This document shows, one piece after another, positions 1 to 8,677 of a stretch of DNA of 64,000 nt. The notes beneath the pieces are model-generated. The model did no database searches and was not told where the DNA came from. It saw only the letters and a list, made by a program, of their open reading frames with translations. This stretch comes from Bacteroidales bacterium. Its GTDB lineage: Bacteria > Bacteroidota > Bacteroidia > Bacteroidales > UBA3824. Position 1 is the first letter of the stretch. Each line of letters starts with the position of its first letter. The stretch lies in the NCBI GenBank assembly GCA_016286055.1, contig JAEERW010000003.1, forward strand, positions 339,069 through 403,068, written 5' to 3'. The position numbers and the translations under genes were made by a program.

Positions 1-2
1 AT

Positions 3-173
3 AGAGAGGTTTGTGTTGATAACCTTTCGGCGGTAACGTATCAATCTGAAAATTATGAAACTAATTACGTCAGACCAAAAATAAAGGATTGGAAAAGGTG
101 TAATCCTTACAGAAAAAATGAGAATCCGGAAGGCGATATATCCTATGTAGTCAAAAAATTTTTTCATTTTTGA
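3..173 (+). CDS. 3' end of an unidentified gene (partial at left edge)
   Basis: An open frame runs from the left edge for 56 codons to a TGA at 171-173. The peptide is basic and polar and ends in VVKKFFHF. It is too short to assign a family. Its last 10 bases overlap the stop of the convergent gene on the minus strand, which is a common arrangement here. The 5' part lies outside the window. It could also be a chance open frame. Confidence 0.35.
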   Translation, partial: REVCVDNLSAVTYQSENYETNYVRPKIKDWKRCNPYRKNENPEGDISYVVKKFFHF

Positions 174-934
174 AGTTTTAAATATTCTTTATATAGTTGA
201 TTGATAATAATATACAAGTCGTAGTCGTTTTTTTGCAAAATATATTCGCGGCTAAGGTTGCAGTGTTTGATAAATTTTTCAGCCTCTTCAAGAGAAATAC
301 CTGTGATTTGCGACACCACAGTTGGATTGTATCTTTCGTTAGCCAGACGGCTTAATTCTTCTTGGTATTCAAATTTTTTAATTTGGTTGTCGGCTTTAAT
401 TCTACGTCTGTTTGGGTTTGTAAAAGTGATGCCAGAGCTAGCGGCGTTGGTTATTTGTCGTACAATATCTGGGTTGACAATGTTTTTAAACCATTTTTCG
501 AGGGCGCGGTTGTCGGCTTTGTTGATATCCTCGCGGTGTGCATAATCGTATACAAAAGATTTCCAACGTTCGCTGAAAATGTTGACAGTGGCGAGTTCGT
601 ATGTTTTGGAAGTAAGAACTATGTCGCTGATAGTTATTAAATTGGCATTTGGAGAGATGTTTTGTTTGGAGAGTGCAAACCCTGCATCTTCATATCCAAG
701 GCAGGAGATTCGTATTGTGTCGGACGCAACCATTAGGATTCTGAAATAACCTGCGGTATCCGAAATGCTGCCGGTAGATTTTTTTAGATTAATGATGTGA
801 GCGAACTGAACACCCTTGCCCTCCATGTTGACAAGTCGTCCGCGAACTTCAAATACGTGTTCTTGCGCATTAGCATTATTGATGCATAATACACTAATTA
901 TCAGAGCCAAACAGCCAATCAAATATTTATTCAT
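164..934 (-). CDS. secreted CarboxypepD_reg-like domain protein
   Basis: This 256-residue protein begins with a signal peptide of about 23 residues ending in ANA-QE. Residues about 28-110 read as a carboxypeptidase-regulatory-like (DUF4480 type) beta-sandwich: VRGRLVNMEGKGVQFAHI followed by STGSISDTAGYFRI and ISCLGYED. This domain is common at the N-terminus of TonB receptors and in free-standing envelope proteins of Bacteroidota. The remaining 140 residues are helical and charged and I do not recognise them. No plug or barrel follows, so it is not a receptor. The role is unknown; periplasmic or outer-membrane location is inferred. Confidence 0.7.
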   Translation of the reverse strand: MNKYLIGCLALIISVLCINNANAQEHVFEVRGRLVNMEGKGVQFAHIINLKKSTGSISDTAGYFRILMVASDTIRISCLGYEDAGFALSKQNISPNANLITISDIVLTSKTYELATVNIFSERWKSFVYDYAHREDINKADNRALEKWFKNIVNPDIVRQITNAASSGITFTNPNRRRIKADNQIKKFEYQEELSRLANERYNPTVVSQITGISLEEAEKFIKHCNLSREYILQKNDYDLYIIINQLYKEYLKLQK

Positions 935-1027
935 TTCCCGATTGTGATTTTTTGCAAATGTATAAAACAGGCGTTTGTGATAAAACTCATTTTTGAATGT
1001 TTAACTATAAAAAAACAATTTTTAACA

Positions 1028-1873
1028 TTACATAGACACGTATCGGTTTCTAATCTCAGAAATTATATCGCATATTTTTGTAAAGTCTTCATCATTGCAA
1101 TAGTATGAATCGTTTGCCAGAGGGGTGATTTTAGCCTGTTTAATTATAGAGTCTATCTGGTTGAAATCGTTGGCAACCTCCCCTATTGAGCCGTCGGTGT
1201 ATTCTGACAAAAAAGTAACCATTAAATCAATTGATTCGCATTGTTTTAGGATTCGTGAAGATAGTTTTTGGTTTAAGCTGTAATTACATTTAGTAAGGCA
1301 GCAAGCAATGTTCATAGCTTCAATCCAAGCACCAGCAATAATCATGGCTGCTATTTCTCTCTGACCGTTTTCAAGCAGGTATTTGTCGGATTTGTAAAAG
1401 GCAGAAGATATAAGGTCGATCATCACCTCTTTGTTGTCTAAGTTCTGTTCCATTTTTTGCATGGTGGCCTCGTCGAAAAATCTCAAAATACCGAGTTGCT
1501 CAGCCATAGTTTTCACCACAGCCATATATTGCAGCACAGTTTGGTTTTGGTTGAATAGACTTGCGTAGCTCATTCCCACGCCGTAAGCACCGAGATTAAT
1601 CGACTTGCTTATTGTGGTGTTGTATTTAAGGTGCGAAGATAGGCTATTGAGCAACGACGCATCGTATCTTGTGTCGGGATGGTCAACCAGCACGGCAATT
1701 ATCTCGTGCGAGGTAGGCAAAGTGGCAAGCACTTTTCCTGCATTTTCGGAATCTTTATCCACAATAGAAGAGTCGATAGTGGAGTCAGTATCCTCCTGAA
1801 CATTGCTTGAGCCCGTTCCGCTTCCGCAGGAAACCAATATTAGGGCAGCTATAAACAAACCGTAGTATTTCAT
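1028..1873 (-). CDS. hypothetical lipoprotein
   Basis: A 281-residue protein with a short hydrophobic leader and a lipobox ending at Cys16 (ILVSC-GSG), followed by a Ser/Asp/Glu-rich linker to about residue 45. The rest is mainly alpha-helical, with phrases such as LGAYGVGMSYASLFNQ and MAEQLGILRF. I do not recognise the family. Lipid anchoring in the envelope is inferred from the lipobox. It lies 93 bp upstream of the preceding minus-strand gene on the same strand and may be cotranscribed with it. The start is followed directly by the leader, so it is well supported. Confidence 0.7.
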   Translation of the reverse strand: MKYYGLFIAALILVSCGSGTGSSNVQEDTDSTIDSSIVDKDSENAGKVLATLPTSHEIIAVLVDHPDTRYDASLLNSLSSHLKYNTTISKSINLGAYGVGMSYASLFNQNQTVLQYMAVVKTMAEQLGILRFFDEATMQKMEQNLDNKEVMIDLISSAFYKSDKYLLENGQREIAAMIIAGAWIEAMNIACCLTKCNYSLNQKLSSRILKQCESIDLMVTFLSEYTDGSIGEVANDFNQIDSIIKQAKITPLANDSYYCNDEDFTKICDIISEIRNRYVSM

Positions 1874-1978
1874 TTTTTTTCTATTTAAATAATGTGCAAA
1901 TTAATAAAAAAAAAGATAATGTTTAATATTTTTTAATAAAAAAAGCATTTGAGCCCTCAAAAAACCAAAGATTTTTTG

Positions 1979-1986
1979 TAATTTTG
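1979..1986 (+). promoter_or_regulatory. -7 box of the clpC promoter
   Basis: TAATTTTG matches the Bacteroidota -7 consensus TAnnTTTG and ends 14 bp before the first possible ATG of clpC. No convincing -33 TTTG is seen at the usual 19-21 bp spacing. Confidence 0.5.
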
Positions 1987-2000
1987 CAAGTTGAAACAAA

Positions 2001-4496
2001 ATGATAAAAATGGACGACTCAATATTTTCGGAGAAATTAAAAGACATACTACTTTATAGCAAGGAAGAAGCTATACGTTTGGGCGACAATGAGATACTAC
2101 CAGAACATTTTTTTCTGGGCATGTTGCGCGATGGCGACTACGACCTTATGCAAGTAATTCAAGGCGTGGGAATAAATACAGCTGAGGCAAAAAAATCAAT
2201 TGAAAGGCAATTGCGACGCGATAAAATGCTTTTGCCCGGAGAGGCTGATTATATACCTTTTGCCAAGTCGGCGCAGAGAATTTTAAATCAGGTTTCGTCG
2301 GAAGCCAAGTCTCTTCACGCCGATCAGGCTGGTCCGGAGCACTTGTTACTTACCATTCTTAAAGATATGGATAACACTGTTACAACAATGTTTAAGGCTA
2401 ATAATACTGATTACGAGAAACTCAGGGAACGTTTTAAGATAAACCCTACATTTGAGGCTGGGTTTACCGACGACGAGGAGGATGATGATGATTTCGACGA
2501 TGACGACAACAATCGTTCCAGCCAGAGCAACACCAATTCAGAGACCCCAGTTATCGACAATTTTGGCGTTGACCTTACCAAGGCGGCCGAAGAGAACAGG
2601 CTTGATCCGATTGTGGGGCGTGCCAAAGAGATTGAACGTCTTGTGCAGATTCTTAGTCGCCGCAAAAAGAACAATCCAGTACTGATAGGCGAACCTGGTG
2701 TAGGCAAATCGGCTATTGTAGAGGGACTTGCACTGAAGATAGTTCAGAAGAAAGTTTCGCGTGTTCTTTATGGCAAACGTGTTGTGGCACTTGACTTAGC
2801 TGCTATAGTTGCAGGCACAAAGTATCGCGGACAGTTTGAGGAGAGGTTGAAATCTATTCTTGGAGAGCTTTCGCGAAATCCCAATATCATATTGTTTATT
2901 GATGAGATACACAATATCGTTGGAGCCGGATCAGCATCTGGTTCGCTCGACGCAAGCAATATACTCAAGCCAGCTCTTGCACGTGGCGAAATACAGTGTA
3001 TTGGTGCCACCACTCTCGACGAGTATCGCCAGCACATAGAAAAAGACGGTGCGTTGGAACGTCGTTTCCAGAAAATCATCGTTGAGCCTACCACAGTGGA
3101 AGAATCGATTGAAATTCTCAACAATATTAAAGACAAGTATGAGGATCATCACAATGTGCGGTATACCCCTGAGGCTATAGCTGCGTGTGTAAAACTCACC
3201 GACAGATATATCAGCGACCGTCATCTGCCCGACAAAGCCATCGATGCGCTCGACGAAGCTGGTTCTCGTGTGCATATTTCAAAAATAACAGTTCCTCAGC
3301 GTATCGACGATCTTGAAAAGCAGATAGATGGCACACGTGAGGAGAAAGTGAAAGCCGTTAAAAGTCAGAACTTTGAACTTGCGGCAAGTTTCCGCGACCG
3401 CGAACAGGAACTTCTCAAACTTCTTGACCAAGAGAAAGAAAAATGGGAAAAAGATCTTGAAAACAAGCGCGAAGTGGTAGATGAAGCCAATGTAGAGCAA
3501 GTGGTGGCAATGATGACCGGTGTACCCGTTACCCGAATAGCACAGGCCGAGGGACAGCGGCTCAAAAATATGTACGACGAGTTGAAAAAGAAGGTCATTG
3601 GTCAGGACGAGGCAATTGAAAAGATTGTGAAGGCCATACAGCGCAACCGAGCTGGACTCAAAGACCCCAACAAACCGATAGGCACATTTGTATTTCTTGG
3701 ACCTACTGGTGTTGGTAAAACTCAGTTAGCCAAGATATTAGCAGAATTTCTCTTTGATAGCAAAGATGCGCTCATCCGCATAGATATGAGCGAATATATG
3801 GAAAAATTCTCGGTTTCGCGCATAGTAGGAGCTCCTCCTGGCTACGTTGGCTACGAAGAGGGCGGTCAACTTACCGAAAAAGTTCGTCGCAAACCATATT
3901 CAGTAGTGCTTTTAGATGAGATTGAAAAGGCACATCCCGACATTTTCAACATTCTTTTGCAGGTGTTGGACGAGGGACGACTCACCGACGGACTTGGTCG
4001 TAAGGTGGATTTTAAGAACACTATATTAATAATGACATCGAACATAGGCTCACGTCAAATTCAGGAATACGGACACGGAGTTGGATTTGGCTCAGGCGAA
4101 AGCGACGATGCCAATAATAAGTCGATTATCGAAAAGGCACTCAAAAAAGCATTTTCACCAGAGTTTCTCAACCGTATCGACGATGTGATAATGTTTCACA
4201 ATCTTACTAAGGACAATATCGACAAGATTATCGATATTGAACTTGTGGGTCTGTACAAACGTGTGGAAGATATGGGTTACAAACTTGTTATCACCGACAA
4301 GGCAAAAGCGTTTATCGCTGACAAGGGCTTTGATAGCAAATTTGGAGCACGCCCGTTGAAACGCGCTATTCAAAAACATCTTGAAGACGAGATGGCTACT
4401 GTAATTATCGACAACGAGGTTAAGCCTGGTGATGAGATAGTAGCGGATGTTGATGAAAAAGGCGAGAAAATAGTGATTACTATTGTTTCAAAATGA
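2001..4496 (+). CDS. clpC: ATP-dependent Clp protease ATP-binding subunit ClpC
   Basis: An 831-residue Hsp100 unfoldase that feeds substrates to ClpP or acts in disaggregation. Domain order: Clp_N repeats (about 1-145), a linker of Asp/Glu runs (about 155-170), first AAA+ module with Walker A GEPGVGKS near residue 229 and [13 protein letters not shown], a UVR-type coiled segment (about 440-480), and second AAA+ module with Walker A GPTGVGKT near 568, then the D2-small domain. Length and order fit ClpC rather than ClpB, which has a longer middle domain. Two in-frame starts, 2001 and 2010, are equally plausible. The stop overlaps the start of an HPt gene by 4 nt. Confidence 0.95.
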   Translation: MIKMDDSIFSEKLKDILLYSKEEAIRLGDNEILPEHFFLGMLRDGDYDLMQVIQGVGINTAEAKKSIERQLRRDKMLLPGEADYIPFAKSAQRILNQVSSEAKSLHADQAGPEHLLLTILKDMDNTVTTMFKANNTDYEKLRERFKINPTFEAGFTDDEEDDDDFDDDDNNRSSQSNTNSETPVIDNFGVDLTKAAEENRLDPIVGRAKEIERLVQILSRRKKNNPVLIGEPGVGKSAIVEGLALKIVQKKVSRVLYGKRVVALDLAAIVAGTKYRGQFEERLKSILGELSRNPNIILFIDEIHNIVGAGSASGSLDASNILKPALARGEIQCIGATTLDEYRQHIEKDGALERRFQKIIVEPTTVEESIEILNNIKDKYEDHHNVRYTPEAIAACVKLTDRYISDRHLPDKAIDALDEAGSRVHISKITVPQRIDDLEKQIDGTREEKVKAVKSQNFELAASFRDREQELLKLLDQEKEKWEKDLENKREVVDEANVEQVVAMMTGVPVTRIAQAEGQRLKNMYDELKKKVIGQDEAIEKIVKAIQRNRAGLKDPNKPIGTFVFLGPTGVGKTQLAKILAEFLFDSKDALIRIDMSEYMEKFSVSRIVGAPPGYVGYEEGGQLTEKVRRKPYSVVLLDEIEKAHPDIFNILLQVLDEGRLTDGLGRKVDFKNTILIMTSNIGSRQIQEYGHGVGFGSGESDDANNKSIIEKALKKAFSPEFLNRIDDVIMFHNLTKDNIDKIIDIELVGLYKRVEDMGYKLVITDKAKAFIADKGFDSKFGARPLKRAIQKHLEDEMATVIIDNEVKPGDEIVADVDEKGEKIVITIVSK

Positions 4497-4852
4497 TGTC
4501 TTGCGAATATAAACATATCAATTTGGAATATCTAGAAGAGGTTTCGGGAGGCGATCCCGAAACCAAAAAACAGTTGATAGATGTTTTTTTTGAACAGATT
4601 GATAGTATAAAGGTTTCGCTTGAAAATGCTTTAACGGCCAATGATACAGATAATTTGCGCAAAATAGCTCATTTGGCAAAGTCTACAACCAAGGTGATGG
4701 GTGTGGATGACGTTTCTGGTATGATGCTAAACTTTGAAGAAAGGCTCAAAACACATCCCGCCGATACCGACTGCAAATACTTTGTAGAGTATTTTGTCAA
4801 CCATATCGGCGAGGCTATAGAAGAGCTTAAAGTGGAATATGCAAAACTCTAA
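4493..4852 (+). CDS. stand-alone HPt (histidine phosphotransfer) domain protein
   Basis: A 119-residue all-helical protein. The segment IAHLAKSTTKVMGV around His60 matches the HPt phosphorylation helix (H-x-x-K-S/G-x pattern), so His60 is the likely phosphoacceptor. HPt proteins shuttle phosphate between receiver domains of hybrid kinases and response regulators. It overlaps clpC by an ATGA junction, so translation is probably coupled. A receiver/kinase gene lies about 3 kb away on the other strand and could be a partner, but nothing in the sequence proves this. An alternative start is the second codon. Confidence 0.8.
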   Translation: MMSCEYKHINLEYLEEVSGGDPETKKQLIDVFFEQIDSIKVSLENALTANDTDNLRKIAHLAKSTTKVMGVDDVSGMMLNFEERLKTHPADTDCKYFVEYFVNHIGEAIEELKVEYAKL

Positions 4853-4855
4853 CAA

Positions 4856-5545
4856 TCAATAAGTTGTTTCAGGAGTAAAAGTGATTGGCTCAATTGAATT
4901 GCGTTCAGCGATATAATTGGCGTAATCGGCATCGAAGGCGATGCGCGAATCTACAGCTTTGTTGTATACACCGATAGCTGCAAGCAAAAGTTCGCATACC
5001 TCCCTAACGGCAAATTCAGATCCAACGTTAGCTGTAATATAGTCAGCTAAGTGGTTGTGCTCTACGTATTTATTGAACATTGGCGTGGCATTGCGGGCTA
5101 TTTTGAAACGCAAACCGCATACTTTGGCAACGCTGAGGTCTAAAATATCGTCGAAAACAAATGCAGTTTGCTCTGGAGTTAAGCCATATTTATTTAGCAC
5201 TCTACTTAAACCTTCAGTTTTGTTTTTAAATCCTAAACATTTGAAATTAAGGTGTTCACGGTTTACAAATTTTTCTGTTGAAGGATTATTTTCGCCAGAT
5301 ATAATACCTGCAATGAGAATATCGTTTGAGATGATTTTGCTACCAAAACGCAAGATGTTGAGCCCCATTGAGTCTACCTCAGAAAAGTTTGAAAACACAC
5401 CGTCGCCCTTGACACCAGAGTTAAACACGCCATCCCAATCGAAAATAATGCATTTTATCTGTTGTGCCCTAGATAAAAAATCAGACGGGGGAAGAGTAAA
5501 CACCCCTCCCCTATCTGTAAATAACTTTAAATCAGTAATATCCAT
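4856..5545 (-). CDS. kdsC: HAD-family phosphatase, KdsC-like (Kdo 8-phosphate phosphatase)
   Basis: A HAD phosphatase expected to remove phosphate from Kdo 8-phosphate. It shows the nucleophile motif IFDWDGVFNSG, the Ser motif IAGIISGENN, a Lys in LGFKNKTEGL and the acidic motif VFDDILDLSVAK, in the order seen in KdsC. From the start at 5545 it has 229 residues. KdsC is usually 160-190, so there are extra N- and C-terminal segments. An upstream in-frame ATG at 5581 would overlap the previous gene by 34 nt. The ATG at 5545, 2 nt after that gene's stop, is preferred. It is the last gene of the kdsA operon, which supports the Kdo role over another HAD substrate. Confidence 0.75.
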   Translation of the reverse strand: MDITDLKLFTDRGGVFTLPPSDFLSRAQQIKCIIFDWDGVFNSGVKGDGVFSNFSEVDSMGLNILRFGSKIISNDILIAGIISGENNPSTEKFVNREHLNFKCLGFKNKTEGLSRVLNKYGLTPEQTAFVFDDILDLSVAKVCGLRFKIARNATPMFNKYVEHNHLADYITANVGSEFAVREVCELLLAAIGVYNKAVDSRIAFDADYANYIAERNSIEPITFTPETTY

Positions 5546-5547
5546 TA

Positions 5548-6555
5548 TTACAAAAGGTCTTGGATATCGAGCATTCCGCAAGGTTTGCCGTCGGCTGTAA
5601 CTACAAGAGTGTCAATTTTATACTGTTTGAACAGTTTAGAAGAGTCGATCAAATAAGCATCCTTGTCAATTGTGATAGGTTGCTTAGATGGCAAAGTAGC
5701 GAGTTTGCGCGAAAGCACAGATTCTCCCTCTTTTTCAACCATTCTGCGGAGGTCGCCATCGGTAAAAATACCGTAGATAGATCCGTTGTCTTCGGTGATA
5801 GTGATAGCGCCGAGTTTTGAAAGTGTCATTTTTACGAGAGCCTCGTTGATAGTAGCATTTTTAGAGATAGTTGCGTTTTCAGTGCGGAACACATCCTTAA
5901 CCTGCGAAGTCATCAATTTGGTATCTTCGAAAAACTGCTCTGTTCCAACGGTAGTGAAGTTGTTTTGCGACATCATCTGCAATACTTTCCACGGAACGGT
6001 GATAGTGTGGCAGCCTACGTTGAGAGCGTTGCGCACGTGTTCTGGGTGACGCACCGACGAGAACATCACTTTGGACTGATATCCGTATCGGTTAACAGCG
6101 TTGACACATTGTTCTACAAGCGAAATAGCGTCGTGGCCTTGGTCTTGGAGGCGACCAACGAGAGGGCACACATAGGTAGCGCCAGCCTGCATAGCGATAT
6201 AAGCCTGTTGCAGAGTGTAAATTAGGTGCATATTTACCATATATCCCTCGCTGCGGAGAATGTTGCAAGCCTTAGCTCCTTCGAGAGAGATAGGAATTTT
6301 GTAAACAGTTTTTGTTTTGTCGAGACCGAGGTCGTTTTGACGGTGAGCCTCACTGATTATTTCCTCAGCAGTGCGTCCGAGGGCTTCGATTTGAAGAATC
6401 GGAACAATTTTAGCGAGTTTGAGGATAACGCTGTCTACATCGTTGTAACCCTCGCGGTGCATGAAAGTGGGGGTTGTGGTAAGGCCGGTTAAGAATCCGA
6501 GTTTAAAAGCGTTCTCGATTTCCGGCAGATTTGCTGAATCTAAATATAATTCCAT
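5548..6555 (-). CDS. transaldolase/fructose-6-phosphate aldolase-like domain fused to a CBS pair
   Basis: A 335-residue fusion. Residues about 1-215 are a small transaldolase/FSA-type TIM barrel: MELYLDSAN, then TGLTTTPTF, the Schiff-base region VYKIPISLEGAKA with candidate Lys86, ATYVCPLVGRLQDQG and VMFSSVRHPEHV. Residues about 225-335 form two CBS motifs, including GIFTDGDLRRM, a phrase typical of the C-terminus of KdsD/KpsF arabinose-5-phosphate isomerases. Compared from memory with E. coli FSA, Asn28 is Thr and the catalytic Tyr131 is Leu, so chemistry may differ. It sits between kdsA and kdsC with a 7-nt gap after kdsA. A role in supplying or gating arabinose 5-phosphate is inference. 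Confidence 0.8.
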   Translation of the reverse strand: MELYLDSANLPEIENAFKLGFLTGLTTTPTFMHREGYNDVDSVILKLAKIVPILQIEALGRTAEEIISEAHRQNDLGLDKTKTVYKIPISLEGAKACNILRSEGYMVNMHLIYTLQQAYIAMQAGATYVCPLVGRLQDQGHDAISLVEQCVNAVNRYGYQSKVMFSSVRHPEHVRNALNVGCHTITVPWKVLQMMSQNNFTTVGTEQFFEDTKLMTSQVKDVFRTENATISKNATINEALVKMTLSKLGAITITEDNGSIYGIFTDGDLRRMVEKEGESVLSRKLATLPSKQPITIDKDAYLIDSSKLFKQYKIDTLVVTADGKPCGMLDIQDLL

Positions 6556-6562
6556 TTTTTGT

Positions 6563-7426
6563 TTATTTTCTGTATTTTACTTCAATATTGTGCAATTCGA
6601 TAAGGGGTTTGAGAAAATCTTCGAGTTTGTCTAACTGCAATTGGCTGGCAGCGTCGCATTTAGCGATTTCGGGTTTTGGGTGAGCCTCAATAAAGATACC
6701 GTCAACACCGGCAGCTACACCGCTACGAGCAAGAACGTCGAGGTACTGGCGTGCTCCGCCATTGGGGTCGGCGGAAGGAATGCCGTATTTGCGGATGGAG
6801 TGCGTAACATCAAATACAACGGGGTAACCAGTTTCGTTCAGATGGAAGAAACTGCGAGGGTCAACCACAAGGTCGTTGTAGCCAAATGTGTATCCGCGTT
6901 CGGTGAGAATTACCTTGAAGTTTCCGCACGATTCAATCTTTTTTACGGGCTTAATCATGTTTTCGGGAGCGAGAAACTGGCCATGTTTCAGATTGATTAC
7001 TGCTCCGGTTTTTGCGGCTTGAGTAACGAGCCCAGTTTGCATACATAGGTACGCAGGAATTTGGATAACGTCTAACACTTGAGCTGCGGGAGCAATATGC
7101 TCGGGGTAATGTATGTCTGAAAGGACAGGCATACCAAACTCATTTTTAATGCGTTGCAAAATTTCGAGACCCTTTTCTAATCCAGGGCCGAGGTAGTATT
7201 CAACGCTGCTGCGGTTGTCTTTCATGAACGAAGATTTGAAGATAACCGGCAATTTAAGCTTTTCAGCTGTTTTTTTTACATATTCGGCTGTGCGGAGCAT
7301 AGTGTCGTCGTCTTCGATCACGCATGGACCACAAATCAGGAACAACTGGTTGGAGCCACACTCCACATTTCCTACTTTTATTATTTTTTTCATAGAGTTA
7401 TGTTGTTGTTTTATAGAGTCTAACAT
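6563..7426 (-). CDS. kdsA: 2-dehydro-3-deoxyphosphooctonate aldolase (Kdo8P synthase)
   Basis: Condenses phosphoenolpyruvate with arabinose 5-phosphate to Kdo 8-phosphate for the LPS inner core. Signature stretches are LFLICGPCVIED, VIFKSSFMKDNRSS, VLSDIHYPEH, INLKHGQFLAP, FDVTHSIRKYG, ADPNGGARQYL and FIEAHPKPE. The Cys in GPCVIE (residue 35) marks the metal-dependent class; the E. coli enzyme has Asn there. The first ATG (7426) overlaps the kinase stop by 7 nt. A second ATG at 7393 gives MKKIIKVGN, the more usual N-terminus, with 276 residues. Both starts keep the gene in one operon with its neighbours. Confidence 0.93.
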   Translation of the reverse strand: MLDSIKQQHNSMKKIIKVGNVECGSNQLFLICGPCVIEDDDTMLRTAEYVKKTAEKLKLPVIFKSSFMKDNRSSVEYYLGPGLEKGLEILQRIKNEFGMPVLSDIHYPEHIAPAAQVLDVIQIPAYLCMQTGLVTQAAKTGAVINLKHGQFLAPENMIKPVKKIESCGNFKVILTERGYTFGYNDLVVDPRSFFHLNETGYPVVFDVTHSIRKYGIPSADPNGGARQYLDVLARSGVAAGVDGIFIEAHPKPEIAKCDAASQLQLDKLEDFLKPLIELHNIEVKYRK

Positions 7427-8637
7427 CGTGTTATTGGAATTGTTACGGTAAATTTAGAACCCACACCTAGTTTTGATTCAAGCTGTATATTCCCGTTCAA
7501 CATACCAATCTGTTTTTTGATAATGGCGAGGCCAATGCCTGCGCCGTCGTAAATTTTCTGCCCCATATTGGCAGCCTTTCGAAATTTTTCGAAAATAATC
7601 TTTTGGTCTTCTTGCGAAATGCCTATGCCAGTGTCTTTTACCTCAATGTGCAGAAGTTCTTGTTCCGTTTCATTTTTTTCGATATTTACTGACAATGACA
7701 CCGTTCCGTGTTCGGTGAATTTTACAGCGTTTTCGACAAGCAGCGACACTATTTGGCGCAGAAAGTTTTCATCGCTCGAAACCTTTAACGAATGTTCTTT
7801 AATTTGGTTATTAAAAATGAGTTGAATATTTCTGCGTTTTGTTTCGTCGTGAGCGAGATTAGCCTTATTGTATTCAAAAATGTACTTGAAAAGGAACACA
7901 AGGTCTGTTGGTTTTGTGACGATGGTGGTGTTTCCGCTTTCTAATTTGCTAATGGCTATGATATTGTCGACGAGGTTTAACAAATAACGGGTGCTTTTTT
8001 TTATCTGTTCCGATAGCTCTCCATAAGTAGAGGGGTCGGTATCGGGCATTGAAATAATGTCAGAGCAGCATACAATAGCGTTGAGAGGCGTTCTTATTTC
8101 GTGCGAAAGGTTGTTTAAAAATGCAGTTTTCAACTTGTCGGCATCTTCGGCTCGCTCTTTTGCAGCCACAAGCTCAGAATATTGCTCCTTAACAAGTTCT
8201 TCAAGGTTGTTTCGGTAAAGTTCAACCTTGCGTTTTTGAATAAACAGTTCAGTGAAGACTCTCACTTTGCCGATAAGGATGTTGGCGTTGATAGGTTTTG
8301 GGAGAAAGTCAACGGCACCACTAGCGATAGCCACCTCTTGGTATTCGTTGAGAGAGTAAACAGCCGATACAAAAATGGCAGGCAAATAATGCGATTGCTT
8401 AAATTCGTGAATTTTGTGCAGGAGTTCAAAGCCGTCCATTCCTGGCATTTGAATGTCGAGGATCACAAGGGCGAAGTCTTGGTACTTCAATGCTTCTAAT
8501 GCTTCATAGCCGTTCGACACGCAAACCGCTTGGAATCCAGCCTCGTTGAGAATGCTCCCAATTAGCAGACGGTTTGAATATTCGTCGTCAACTACAAGTA
8601 TTTTTGCCTCTATTTCGTTTCGATTATCTAAGTCCAT
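7420..8637 (-). CDS. receiver-histidine kinase fusion protein
   Basis: A 405-residue cytoplasmic protein with the receiver at the N-terminus. Residues about 12-130 carry ILVVDDE, the phosphoacceptor in LVILDIQMPGMDG and PKPI. A coiled linker leads to HisKA with SHEIRTPLNAI (His near 180) and a HATPase_c domain with LVENAVKFTEHG, DTGIGISQEDQKIIFEKF and GAGIGLAIIKKQ. No membrane segment is present, so the signal probably arrives through the receiver, as in phosphorelay intermediates. It is the first gene of the Kdo operon and its stop overlaps kdsA by 7 nt. The cognate partner is unknown; the HPt protein at 4493 is a candidate. Confidence 0.88.
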   Translation of the reverse strand: MDLDNRNEIEAKILVVDDEYSNRLLIGSILNEAGFQAVCVSNGYEALEALKYQDFALVILDIQMPGMDGFELLHKIHEFKQSHYLPAIFVSAVYSLNEYQEVAIASGAVDFLPKPINANILIGKVRVFTELFIQKRKVELYRNNLEELVKEQYSELVAAKERAEDADKLKTAFLNNLSHEIRTPLNAIVCCSDIISMPDTDPSTYGELSEQIKKSTRYLLNLVDNIIAISKLESGNTTIVTKPTDLVFLFKYIFEYNKANLAHDETKRRNIQLIFNNQIKEHSLKVSSDENFLRQIVSLLVENAVKFTEHGTVSLSVNIEKNETEQELLHIEVKDTGIGISQEDQKIIFEKFRKAANMGQKIYDGAGIGLAIIKKQIGMLNGNIQLESKLGVGSKFTVTIPITRC

Positions 8638-8677
8638 TTCTATTCAAAAACTGCCATACAAATGTAGCAAAATAAGT

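Noticed and set aside
2411..2707. Serine-rich minus-strand frame over clpC
   Set aside because: Antisense of the acidic linker of ClpC; serine runs arise from GAT/GAC codons read backwards.
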